16,756 bases of DNA. Origin: an uncultured Eubacteriales bacterium (GTDB taxonomy: Bacteria; Bacillota; Clostridia; Peptostreptococcales; Anaerovoracaceae). Location: assembly GCA_902765035.1 (NCBI GenBank), contig CACWYF010000005.1:1-16756 (forward strand), given 5' to 3'. The translations under genes and the position numbers were made by a program. This document shows, one piece after another, positions 1 through 7,259 of the stretch; positions within the stretch are counted from its first letter, which is position 1, and the number at the start of each line of letters is the position of its first letter. Below the pieces are notes generated by a model. The model was not told the DNA's origin. It searched no databases and saw only the letters and a list, made by a program, of their open reading frames with translations.

Positions 1-111
1 ATGGGCTGGACGGATAACGGGACAAATATCTGGCTGTACACCCAGAATGGAACGGATGCTCAGAAATGGGTGCTGAAGGAAGCCGGCGATGCTGCGGGAA
101 CGGATGTGGAC
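1..111 (+). CDS. Ricin-type (QxW) beta-trefoil lectin repeat fragment, partial at both ends
   Basis: Plus frame 1 reads through a stretch containing DNGTNIWLYTQNGTDAQKW at residues 5-23, the typical pattern of a ricin B-type lectin repeat ending in the QxW motif (QKW here). Such repeats bind carbohydrate in secreted glycosidases and adhesins of Clostridia. The match fades by about residue 30. The frame then runs into sequence that is clearly the antisense of a methyltransferase gene and stops at the TGA at 160-162. The ATG at base 1 is probably just the window edge, not a start codon. No ribosome binding site, upstream part or C-terminus is visible. The true boundary lies somewhere between about 85 and 112. 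The lectin identity rests on one repeat only. Confidence 0.65.
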
Positions 112-1104
112 GGTGAAGACAGGAATGTCGCAGCCGGTGCTGACAATGTATCCGTTAGGTGAGTCCGCGCAGTCGGCTATATCTCTCATGACTTCTTCAC
201 GGACCTCATCAGGTGTACCGAGCATCATTGTGTTGATCGGATCGACGTTGCCTATAATAGGCACTTTGTCTCCGCCCAGTTCCTTGGCTCTGAGAAGAGG
301 CACTTTAACATCGACACTCAGCATGTCGCATCCTGATTCGAGCATGGCTTCAGTGATCTTGTTTGTATTGCCGCAGATGTGATAGCCCATAGCTACACCG
401 TGCTTATGGATCGCAGGTGCAAGCTCCTTGGTGTAAGGCAAAACGAGTTCTCTGTACGCCTTCTCGCTCATGATATCGCCCGATGCCACCGGGTCGCAGA
501 TGAAAATGTCCACGCCGCACTTAGCGAACTCCTCGCTGACAGCTATAAGAGCGTCAGTCGAGAATCTCAGCAGCTTGTGAACGAGCTCAGGCTGTTTTCT
601 CGTTGCTATGAGGAGCTTGGAGATAGGATAAATGCTGGAAGCCGCAGTCATAGGGCCAGTGAGGCTGGCGCTTGTTCCGACCACATCTCCCATCTGCTCG
701 ACCAGCATCTCGCATGCAGTGCAGCAGAGATCGATCCACGGATCGTTCTTCCTGAGCACGCATTCAGGATCAAGGTTATCTACATCTTTAAGGTCTTTCA
801 GAACATGCTCCACTATAGGCGGAGCTGTGTTCTCAGGGTCTCCAAGGATCGTTCCGGCGGCCTGTCCTATTCCGTGAAGACCGTATTCGATCGAAAGACC
901 GTCAAGTCCGAGCAGCTCATATGCCCTCTTCTGCACCAGAACCTGATTCTCTGCTGAAAGTCTCTTGAATCTGTTCTTCTCGCATATAAGCCTTGGTCCT
1001 ACCGAGTCGATCATCGGCATAGCAGGCAGACGGTCGACTTCCTTTCCGTCGAAATATGCCGCCATACGCTCATTTGAGGTCATCTGTTCTTTTCTAACTG
1101 TCAT
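112..1104 (-). CDS. UroD-fold corrinoid methyltransferase (MtaA/CmuA-like), 3' end lost
   Basis: About 331 codons are recognisable from the ATG at 1102-1104, which has GGAGG 5-6 bases upstream. The protein begins MTVRKEQMTSNERMAAYFDG and belongs to the uroporphyrinogen decarboxylase superfamily branch of zinc methyltransferases, which move a methyl group to or from a corrinoid protein. The zinc site is intact: a His-x-Cys (GYHICGN, near 370-385) and a late Cys (STGCDIP, near 121-141). The N-terminal arginine signature of true HemE (PVWxMRQAGRY) is absent, so it is not the heme enzyme. The family pattern fails after DIPVFT. The minus frame stays open to the window edge, but the remaining codons are antisense to a lectin sequence, so the last 15-25 residues are replaced. 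It is last in the visible operon, 15 bases after the DUF1638 gene. Confidence 0.88.
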
Positions 1105-1119
1105 TTTTTCCTCCTGCCC

Positions 1120-1851
1120 CTATAAGGTCTTTCTCCACAGCTGATCAGACTGGCTTCCGGTCTCTCCGCCGAAATCAAAGTCTTCGTCCCTTACCGGTTC
1201 TCCCGGCTCCTTAACTATTATGTCTTCATCCCATTCGCCTGAGATGAGTTTTCTCATTATTTCATTGCTTCCCGGCACTTTGCACAGTTCCAGGCCAAGA
1301 AGGTCCGCGCACTTCTCAGCGTATTCCTCAACAGGCTGAAGTTCATAGCATCCGGTATCGATCACGGTGACCTTGGTGTACGAGTCAAACATCAGCTTCA
1401 TGACCTTGAGGCCCCTTCGTTCTCCATACCTCTCCTGCGCCCTTTCGAGCATCGAGAGAAGCGCCCCCTCGTCCTTCGACCACCCTTTGGTCAGGTACAT
1501 ATTCCCTGCTTCGAGGAGATTGCGCTTCTGCCTCTTCCCGGTGCAGAGCATCATGTTGCAGCAGTCATCGAACCTCGGCATCGCAAGCGCAGCATGCTCT
1601 GTGTGCCATCCGCTCGCTCCTTTGCCGCAGAATCCGTAAGCCAGAATCACAGTATCCGCTCCGTCTGCTTCTGCTCTGTTTATCTCGTTCTGTATCACTT
1701 CGCGGAGCTCATCAGGATCATTGTGATACCCTCTCTCCATCCAGCGGACTTCGATATCCCCGCATCCAAAATGATCGAAGACAGCATTGATCTCATCTTC
1801 GATCATCGAACATGCTATGAGTATCTTCTTTCCCTGATACATTCCGTGCAT
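1120..1851 (-). CDS. DUF1638 domain protein of the corrinoid methyltransferase operon
   Basis: The 243-residue protein resembles the DUF1638 family, which is often encoded beside corrinoid methyltransferases in methanogens and acetogens and has no settled function. It starts with a beta-strand/Cys element (KILIACSMIEDEIN, residues 9-22, Cys14). An AYGFCGKGASGWHTEH segment follows (residues 71-86, Cys75, His83, His86), then a DDCC pair (Cys97/98) and a TGCYE motif (Cys168). The Cys/His clustering suggests metal or cofactor binding, which is inference. There is no signal peptide, so it is probably cytoplasmic. The acidic C-terminal tail (about 205-230) looks disordered. The ATG at 1851 is used. 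Its ribosome binding site is weak (AGGGA about 12 bases upstream), so translation may depend on the gene 32 bases upstream. An in-frame ATG at 1842 has an even poorer upstream sequence. Confidence 0.75.
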   Translation of the reverse strand: MHGMYQGKKILIACSMIEDEINAVFDHFGCGDIEVRWMERGYHNDPDELREVIQNEINRAEADGADTVILAYGFCGKGASGWHTEHAALAMPRFDDCCNMMLCTGKRQKRNLLEAGNMYLTKGWSKDEGALLSMLERAQERYGERRGLKVMKLMFDSYTKVTVIDTGCYELQPVEEYAEKCADLLGLELCKVPGSNEIMRKLISGEWDEDIIVKEPGEPVRDEDFDFGGETGSQSDQLWRKTL

Positions 1852-1883
1852 TGGTATCTCTGATCCCTTTCCCCGTCTTTGTC

Positions 1884-2759
1884 CTACATCTCCTTCATTA
1901 CTATCTCGCGGAACTTTCCGTGTGACAGCTTAACACCTACGTTCTTGATGCATACCTGTCCGCCGATCTTAGCGGTGCCCTTCATCTTCAGCATAGCCTC
2001 AAGGAAGTCAATGCCTGGTTCCAGCTGATACTCCTTAAGCTCGGCATGACCTGTGTCAACAAGAGCATATGTGAACTTAGGGCACAGCAGGAATATGCAC
2101 GAATCATCCATGATCTCACTGACTTTTCTCATGAACGGATCATAGAAGTCCTCTACCGCATTAGCAAGGAACTTCGGTCCGAGTATGTCAAGAGCACCTG
2201 CTGAATCAGAGAAAATGAAAACATCAACTCCGGCCTTCTTTCCGTTCTCAATATATCTTAGAAGCTGCTCTGAGAATTTATCGAAGACCAGCTTCATCTT
2301 CTCTCTGTCCTTGCGGTACGCCTTGAATACAAGTCTAGGCTCCATCAGCGCATTGAGAATCGTGAACGGGCCTGTCACCTCAAGGCAGACGGTCTCACCC
2401 TCGCTCTTCATCTCAGCGCAGGCATCCAGCACCTCATGAATGCGCATTTTGCCGAAATCAATATCCGGCAGCGCCAGCACTTCATCCATGTTCGCGCAGA
2501 TCGGGTCCTTGGCTCTCGGTCCCGTATTGGAATCCCCGTAGTTAAGAACTGCACCCATGGCCTCAGCCTCAACGGTCCTGCAGAAAGGAAGGAGCACAAA
2601 ATCCGAGTTGTCGTGCTTCTTGATGGCCTTTGCCAGGGTCTGCATCGTGCCACTGTGCATGTATGCATCCGGGAATTCAAGTCCGAGACCCGAAGTCACC
2701 TCATCGCTTATGCCAACCGAGTTTGAATAAGTGCATTTGTATTCTCTAATGTCTGCCAT
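1884..2759 (-). CDS. Shortened UroD-fold methyltransferase paralog with incomplete zinc site
   Basis: The protein has 291 residues from the ATG at 2757-2759. GGAGGGG lies 8 bases before that codon, whereas a GTG at 2768 would sit inside the Shine-Dalgarno sequence, so the ATG is preferred. It aligns by eye with the 341-residue UroD-fold protein at 3599-4624: PFCRTVEAEAMGA matches PFCMSVEAEALGA, and FSDSAGALDILGPKFL matches ISDPSGTGEILGPKFF. The zinc His-x-Cys is LLC here (Leu224, Cys226). The chain ends about 35 residues before the place of the third ligand Cys. It also lacks the usual N-terminal NERLIKILKGEKVDR segment. It may be a catalytically dead subunit, or bind ligand or corrinoid without methyl transfer. 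Codon use and a good ribosome binding site argue that it is an expressed gene and not a decayed one. Confidence 0.82.
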   Translation of the reverse strand: MADIREYKCTYSNSVGISDEVTSGLGLEFPDAYMHSGTMQTLAKAIKKHDNSDFVLLPFCRTVEAEAMGAVLNYGDSNTGPRAKDPICANMDEVLALPDIDFGKMRIHEVLDACAEMKSEGETVCLEVTGPFTILNALMEPRLVFKAYRKDREKMKLVFDKFSEQLLRYIENGKKAGVDVFIFSDSAGALDILGPKFLANAVEDFYDPFMRKVSEIMDDSCIFLLCPKFTYALVDTGHAELKEYQLEPGIDFLEAMLKMKGTAKIGGQVCIKNVGVKLSHGKFREIVMKEM

Positions 2760-2815
2760 TTTATTCACCCCTCCAGGTTATTTACCGAAATCATTACAGC
2801 ACTCACTGCTGCATT

Positions 2816-3592
2816 TTATCTGAACGGATCCTCGTCAAAGAGGTCCTCTCTGTTGTCATTATTATGTCCGTATTCGAGCATCAGCGCAGTGATCTCGACA
2901 CGGTTTCTCTCGGCCGACTTCTCAAGGTAGTCAGCCAGAGCATCAGCTGCTATGAGTCCGCGCTTCAGCATGTATCTCACAGCCTCTGCATTGCGCCTGT
3001 TGATCGCAAGGTCAAGGAGGTTGCCCTGTCTGTCGCGGGCAAAATCATCGATGATCCTTCGGCCGGTCATCTCATTTTCGTCAGTCAGTGTCTCATCCGC
3101 GTTCTCCGCGCAGCGCTCCATATACGTAAGAACGGCAGCGTATCTTGCGGCAGGCGGCAGCATCTTAAGTTTTGACGGGCTGATGACGATGTCTTTAATG
3201 TTCCTGCATCCTGAGAAAGCTGTCCTGTCTATCTTCAGGACAGAGTCGGGTATCTCAAGTGTCTGAAGAGCGTGGCAGCTCTCGAACATCTCGGCACCTA
3301 TCATAAGTATGCCCTCAGGCAGGCTTATCTTCTTAAGCTTCCAGCAGTGCTGGAAGAGTCCAGAGCCGGCGCTCTCAACTTTTGACGGCAGTCTTATCTC
3401 CTCAAGTGAGTAACACATCCTGAAGGCATAATTGCCTATGTGCTCCACGCTGTCAGGGATCTCAAGCACGGCAAGATGATCGGCACCCGAGAAAGCAAGA
3501 TCCTCTATATACCGGATATGCTGCGGCACACTAAAATGCACCGCAGCATCCTCATATCTTATAAGCCTGTCTCCGTCAATATTTACTGACAT
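2816..3592 (-). CDS. Cytoplasmic BspA-type leucine-rich repeat protein with ankyrin-like C-terminus
   Basis: The 258-residue protein has about five LRR_5/BspA-type repeats of roughly 23 residues between positions 25 and 140 (for example LEIPDSVEHIGNYAFRMCYS and LPEGILMIGAEMFESCHALQ). After a charged linker, residues 188-245 form helical repeats resembling ankyrin units (GNLLDLAINRRNAEAVRYML, then an EITALMLEYG-like helix). The tail is acidic. No signal peptide or cell-wall anchor is seen, unlike most BspA-type surface proteins, so it is probably a cytoplasmic interaction scaffold. AGGAG stands 9 bases before the ATG and overlaps the end of the preceding methyltransferase gene (6-base gap), so it is translated as part of that operon. 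Its role there is unknown. Binding of one of the methyltransferase components would be one possibility. Confidence 0.85.
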   Translation of the reverse strand: MSVNIDGDRLIRYEDAAVHFSVPQHIRYIEDLAFSGADHLAVLEIPDSVEHIGNYAFRMCYSLEEIRLPSKVESAGSGLFQHCWKLKKISLPEGILMIGAEMFESCHALQTLEIPDSVLKIDRTAFSGCRNIKDIVISPSKLKMLPPAARYAAVLTYMERCAENADETLTDENEMTGRRIIDDFARDRQGNLLDLAINRRNAEAVRYMLKRGLIAADALADYLEKSAERNRVEITALMLEYGHNNDNREDLFDEDPFR

Positions 3593-3598
3593 TTACAG

Positions 3599-4624
3599 TT
3601 ACTCCTGTGATCCGAATGTCCTTACAGTCTTAAGCACTTCCTGAACGTTGCCAAGCGGCGAACCCATTCCGAGTCCGCATGCCGGCGAGATGATGTCCGA
3701 GCCCTGGTTGTAGCAGTTCTTCGTCAGCTTCTCAACCGTTTTGCCGTCCTGCATCTCGATAGCAAACGTACTTACATTGCCCATGATGACCTTGTCCGGA
3801 AGCTGCTTCTTCGCCTCACGGATCGATACGACAGCATCGAAGCTGAACGCATCGCTGTGGATCTTTGCCACCTTGTCATATACAGACTTCATCTGGCCGC
3901 AGATGTGGACGATGGTTCTTGCACCTGCTGCAGCAACAGCATCAACTACCTTGTTGATGTATGTTACAGCGTATTCGTCGAAGAACTTAGGTCCGAGGAT
4001 CTCTCCTGTGCCGCTCGGATCGGAGATAACGATGACATTGGCACCGGCCTCGACCTCGGCAACACCGAATCTTATCAGCTGCTCTGTAACGAACTCCATG
4101 TACTCATGAGCCAGCTCTCTCTTCTGGCGGAGCTGCTTGTAGTATCTTGTCGGCTCCATTACCGAGCTTGCTACGCTGACAGGTCCTACGAGGTTGCCGA
4201 TGATTGGAACATCGTGAGTCTCCTCCTTGAGGATCCTGATCGCATCGAGAACGACTTTTGCCCTTCCCGAATTCAGGTCCATCGGGCTCAGCTTCTTATA
4301 GTCCTCGACAGTGTCAATTGCATATCCTGTGATATGCGGCTCGAAGAGCTGCGAGCCCATCGTGCAGGTCGCGCCGAGAGCCTCAGCCTCAACGGACATG
4401 CAGAACGGAACGCCGTAGTTCTCAAAGCATCCCTGATCGACGATAGCCTTCGCGAGGTCAGCCATCATCCTTGCATCAGTGTGAGCTTCAGGAAGGTATA
4501 CACCTGCAACATCCTGCAGCTCCTTGGTGACCATGTTCATCATGCCGCCCGGGCAGATGCATGCAGGCCTGTCGACCTTCTCACCCTTAAGTATCTTAAT
4601 AAGTCTTTCATTAGCAGTAGTCAT
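3599..4624 (-). CDS. UroD-fold methylcobamide methyltransferase (MtaA/CmuA-like)
   Basis: The protein has 341 residues from the ATG at 4622-4624 (MTTANERLIKILKGEKVDRP). GAGG lies 7 bases upstream. A longer frame to 4750 would overlap the preceding gene and has no family similarity in its extra 42 residues. It has the normal family length. The zinc site is complete by position: His240 and Cys242 in TIVHICGQM, and Cys316 in ISPACGLG. A strand with an acidic end (NVIVISDPSGTGEILGPKFF, 196-215) forms the usual active-site region. Relatives move methyl groups between a corrinoid protein and a thiol or tetrahydrofolate-type acceptor, or demethylate a donor. The sequence does not show which. It starts 10 bases after the reductive activator gene, so the two are co-transcribed and probably act on the same corrinoid protein. 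HemE activity is unlikely because the HemE N-terminal signature is missing. Confidence 0.9.
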   Translation of the reverse strand: MTTANERLIKILKGEKVDRPACICPGGMMNMVTKELQDVAGVYLPEAHTDARMMADLAKAIVDQGCFENYGVPFCMSVEAEALGATCTMGSQLFEPHITGYAIDTVEDYKKLSPMDLNSGRAKVVLDAIRILKEETHDVPIIGNLVGPVSVASSVMEPTRYYKQLRQKRELAHEYMEFVTEQLIRFGVAEVEAGANVIVISDPSGTGEILGPKFFDEYAVTYINKVVDAVAAAGARTIVHICGQMKSVYDKVAKIHSDAFSFDAVVSIREAKKQLPDKVIMGNVSTFAIEMQDGKTVEKLTKNCYNQGSDIISPACGLGMGSPLGNVQEVLKTVRTFGSQE

Positions 4625-4634
4625 AGTAATTCCT

Positions 4635-6437
4635 CTATTTAAATGATGGGAAAATAAGGCACTCGGAGAGCAGCCTCTCATAGTTCTCGGTCGCGCCAAG
4701 CTCAAGGTAGTCCATTTCGTGAGCCAGCGCTTCCATTTCCCTCTTGACATCCGATGACATCAGCGCCATGTACGCTCCTGTCTTGGATGTATTTCCGACG
4801 TACTCAATCTTGTCTTCGACTTCGAACGGAAGAATGCCTGTACCTGTGATGCTGTCCGCAGGAAGATGCGCTCCGAACTGTCCCGCTATAAGAACGCTGT
4901 CAAGATCTTCCATGCCGATACCTGCCTTCTTCATGAGAGCCATGAAGCCTGACAGGATAGCGCCCTTTGCCAGCTGTACCTGTCTGACATCTCCCATCGT
5001 GATACACAGAGGCTCATAGCCGTCCGTCATCTTAAATGACCTCTTGCCCTCTTCATCTACCAGTATGTATTTCGATCTGTAGTCATCTGCAGGGAACTTG
5101 TCTGCCTTGACGAAGGCTCCGGTCTTGCGTACGATTCCGGTTCTCAGTAGTTCCTTGGTGACGGTCAGGATACCGCTGCCGCAGATGCCTGCCGGTTCAC
5201 AGTCTCCTATAATCTTGAGGTCGAGTCCGTCCTCTCCGATGTGTATGTCCTCGATAGCACCCTCAGCCGCACGCATTCCTGAGCTGATATTCATTCCCTC
5301 CAGAGCCGGGCCTGCCGCGCACGAGCATGACATGAGCCTGCCGTCAGCAGCCAGGACGATTTCGCCGTTGGTTCCGATATCTATGAAAATTGTGTTTCCC
5401 TTGCGGTGTTTAAGGTCGCATACGTAAGCGCCGGCTACGATGTCCGCTCCGATGTATGCGGAAACTGAAGGCAGGCAGTAAAGCCTTGCTCCCGGCGCTG
5501 CCTTGAGGCCGATTTCTGATGCTCTCATGTCTTTGGCTTTTGCGAAGACAGGAGCGAATGGAGCCTTGCCAACAGGGGTTGCATCAACACCTACCAGCAT
5601 GTGCATCATGGTGCAGTTTGCTCCGACTGTGATCTCATAGATTTCATCAGTGCTGACAGAGAATCTGTCGCAGATCGATCCGACCATCTTGTTGATCGAG
5701 CCTACGATTGCCTTGCGAAGCTTGATGATGCCATCCTCAGGATGCTCGATCTCGTATGTGATTCTCGTAAGAACATCGAGGCCAAAGTGCTTCTGCGCAT
5801 TGATCTCTGATGCGTGACCGAGCTCTTCGCCCGTGTTCATGTCTACAAGAGAGCAGACTACGGTAGTCGTTCCGATATCTATGGCAACTCCGAACCTTCT
5901 GCCGGTTGTGTCTCCATGTTCAAGTCCGACGACTCTGCCGTTGTGCAGAACGGCAGTGTATTCGCCCGGCTTCATCGAGTCAATGCCGAGTGCGGTATAG
6001 TCCATGCCCTCAGCGCCGGTCTCTTCCAGAATCTGATCTTCGAACGGAGTCTGGTCATCGAGGGTAGGCTTGTGTATTGTAACAGGCATCTTGGTGATAT
6101 CTGTATTGAATTCAAAATCAGGCAGATAACCTGATGCCAGTACGTCGTGTTTCTTTTCCTTCTGCAGGGATTCGACTTTAAGGTCTCCTGCAGGAACAAC
6201 AAGACAGCCTAGCCTGATACCAGACTGGGCTTCGTCCTGTTTAAGTATTCCAAGTTCTGTTTCTGTGATCTCACCGGCGTCTCCCTCAAGGATCCTGACC
6301 TTGCACTTGCCGCATATGCCTTTGCCTCCGCACGCATTATCCACAAATATGCCTGCGCCGAGCATCAGGTCTGCGAGTGTCTGCCCCGGTGTGAATTCGA
6401 TTGTTTTGCCCTGCGGCATTACCGTTAAAACCGGCAT
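4635..6437 (-). CDS. Corrinoid activation protein: 2Fe-2S ferredoxin plus ASKHA ATPase (RACE type)
   Basis: The 600-residue protein is of the bacterial RACE type, which uses ATP and an iron-sulfur centre to return oxidised Co(II) corrinoid protein to active Co(I). The N-terminal plant-type 2Fe-2S domain has Cys36, Cys42, Cys45 (CGGKGICGKC) and Cys78. A linker of about 100 residues follows. The acetate/sugar kinase-Hsp70-actin type ATPase (DUF4445 region) begins near residue 180, with phosphate loops DIGTTT (187-192) and DIGTNGE (353-359) and an AGPALEGMNISSG segment. The C-terminal FGAHLP motif is also present. Length agrees with the family. It starts at the ATG at 6435-6437 with GGAGG 9 bases upstream. 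It lies between the corrinoid protein and a methyltransferase gene, which supports the role. No C-terminal Fe4S4 domain like that of archaeal RamA is present. Confidence 0.93.
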   Translation of the reverse strand: MPVLTVMPQGKTIEFTPGQTLADLMLGAGIFVDNACGGKGICGKCKVRILEGDAGEITETELGILKQDEAQSGIRLGCLVVPAGDLKVESLQKEKKHDVLASGYLPDFEFNTDITKMPVTIHKPTLDDQTPFEDQILEETGAEGMDYTALGIDSMKPGEYTAVLHNGRVVGLEHGDTTGRRFGVAIDIGTTTVVCSLVDMNTGEELGHASEINAQKHFGLDVLTRITYEIEHPEDGIIKLRKAIVGSINKMVGSICDRFSVSTDEIYEITVGANCTMMHMLVGVDATPVGKAPFAPVFAKAKDMRASEIGLKAAPGARLYCLPSVSAYIGADIVAGAYVCDLKHRKGNTIFIDIGTNGEIVLAADGRLMSCSCAAGPALEGMNISSGMRAAEGAIEDIHIGEDGLDLKIIGDCEPAGICGSGILTVTKELLRTGIVRKTGAFVKADKFPADDYRSKYILVDEEGKRSFKMTDGYEPLCITMGDVRQVQLAKGAILSGFMALMKKAGIGMEDLDSVLIAGQFGAHLPADSITGTGILPFEVEDKIEYVGNTSKTGAYMALMSSDVKREMEALAHEMDYLELGATENYERLLSECLIFPSFK

Positions 6438-6469
6438 TATGTTATTCCTCCAAAGTGATAGTTTACTGA

Positions 6470-7123
6470 TTACTCGATTCCGACGAGCTTCTTGGCCACC
6501 TCAACAGCCTCGACTGCATTTCTTGAATATCCGTCAGCTCCGATATCCTCAGCATACTTCATTGAGATAGGGCTTCCGCCTACCATTACCTTGAAGTTGT
6601 CTCTGATGCCCTGCTCCTTGAGCTTCTCGATGACAGTTCTCATGCCAGGCATGGTTGTTGTCATCAGTGTGGACATCATGATGAGGTCAGCGTCGACTTC
6701 CTTCGCCTTCTCAATGAAGCTGTCGATAGGAACGTCTCTTCCGAGGTCATACATCTCGAATCCTGCAGTCTCCATCATGATCTTGACGAGGTTCTTGCCG
6801 ATATCGTGCGTGTCTCCCTCGATAACGCCGATGACTGCCTTCTTCGAGTCGCCCATGCTTGCGTCTTCAGGAAGGTGAGGTCTCAGAACGTCGAGTCCTG
6901 CGTACATTGCATCAGAGCAGAGCAGCAGGTCAGTTACGAAGTACTCTTCCTGATCGTACATGTCACTTGCGCGGTTCATTCCGTCAACAAGTCCGTGCAG
7001 AATTCCGTCGAGAGGATCATATCCTGCTTCGATGTACTCTTCACATACATCAGCGATCTCTTCGTCTTCCATCTCGAAGACGTAGTCAGACATTTTCTGC
7101 AGTAATTCTTCTTTAGTTGCCAT
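6470..7123 (-). CDS. Corrinoid protein of a methyltransferase system (B12-binding, MtaC/MtbC-like)
   Basis: The 217-residue protein has the standard two-part layout of methyltransferase corrinoid proteins. A helical cap (about residues 1-90, with the DGMNRASDMYDQEEYFVTDL segment) is followed by a Rossmann-like B12 domain. The cobalt-ligating DxHxxG motif is GDTHDIGKN (Asp104, His106, Gly109). The nucleotide-tail contacts are MMSTLMTTTM (Ser151) and VMVGGSPIS (Gly182-Gly183). It carries the methyl group on cobalt between methyltransferases. AGGAG lies 10 bases before the ATG. The gene is followed after 32 bases by its reductive activator. A candidate promoter and two inverted repeats stand directly upstream, so it may be transcribed more strongly than the methyltransferase gene before it. 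Only one corrinoid protein is visible for four UroD-fold proteins. Confidence 0.95.
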   Translation of the reverse strand: MATKEELLQKMSDYVFEMEDEEIADVCEEYIEAGYDPLDGILHGLVDGMNRASDMYDQEEYFVTDLLLCSDAMYAGLDVLRPHLPEDASMGDSKKAVIGVIEGDTHDIGKNLVKIMMETAGFEMYDLGRDVPIDSFIEKAKEVDADLIMMSTLMTTTMPGMRTVIEKLKEQGIRDNFKVMVGGSPISMKYAEDIGADGYSRNAVEAVEVAKKLVGIE

Positions 7124-7160
7124 AAGTTACTTTCTCCTGTTTCTTTTTAGTATCTTCAAT

Positions 7161-7189
7161 ATATTAACTTCAATTGCTAACGTTTACAA
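7161..7189 (-). promoter_or_regulatory. Candidate promoter of the corrinoid protein gene
   Basis: On the minus strand TTGTAA (7184-7189) and TAATAT (7161-7166) are separated by 17 bases, each matching 4 of 6 positions of the sigma-A consensus. The start would fall near 7154, leaving a leader of about 30 bases with AGGAG at 7134-7138. The match is modest and the surrounding sequence is AT-rich, so chance is possible. Confidence 0.35.
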
Positions 7190-7207
7190 ATAGAAAAACA
7201 CCGTTAG
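7177..7207. repeat. CTAACG / CGTTAG dyad over the candidate -35 region
   Basis: A perfect 6-base inverted repeat, CTAACG (7177-7182) and CGTTAG (7202-7207), has a 19-base spacer. The candidate -35 hexamer lies between the arms, so a dimeric regulator could bind here. The right arm touches the larger inverted repeat that starts at 7207. The short arm length makes this tentative. Confidence 0.35.
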
Positions 7208-7259
7208 ATATTCATATATTCTGAATGGTGATCCTTCACTTGAAGAATATGTGAATATC
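7207..7259. repeat. 15-base inverted repeat (14/15) between methyltransferase and corrinoid protein genes
   Basis: The arms GATATTCATATATTC (7207-7221) and GAATATGTGAATATC (7245-7259) are complementary at 14 of 15 positions. The enclosed 23 bases contain a second small stem (GTGA, loop TCCT, TCAC). The structure begins at the very next base after the stop codon of the upstream methyltransferase gene (TAG at 7260-7262). On the minus strand it is followed by seven bases and then GTTTTTC, so it could act as a weak, leaky terminator or an mRNA-protecting hairpin. The AT-rich stem and the spaced T-run make strong termination doubtful. Confidence 0.7.

Noticed and set aside
379..957. Plus-strand open frame of 192 codons near the left edge
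   Set aside because: The minus strand here encodes a well-conserved UroD-fold protein with the zinc motif, so the plus frame is a shadow.
2760..2768. GTG start of the short UroD paralog at 2768
   Set aside because: The GTG overlaps the GGAGGGG ribosome binding site. The ATG at 2759 is 8 bases after it, the normal distance.
3857..4642. Plus-strand open frame of 261 codons
   Set aside because: It is antisense to the 341-residue methyltransferase gene, has no ribosome binding site and no family pattern.
4625..4750. N-terminal extension of the methyltransferase to 4750
   Set aside because: It would overlap the end of the activator gene by over 100 bases, and the 42 extra residues are not family-like. 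The ATG at 4624 has a well-spaced GAGG.
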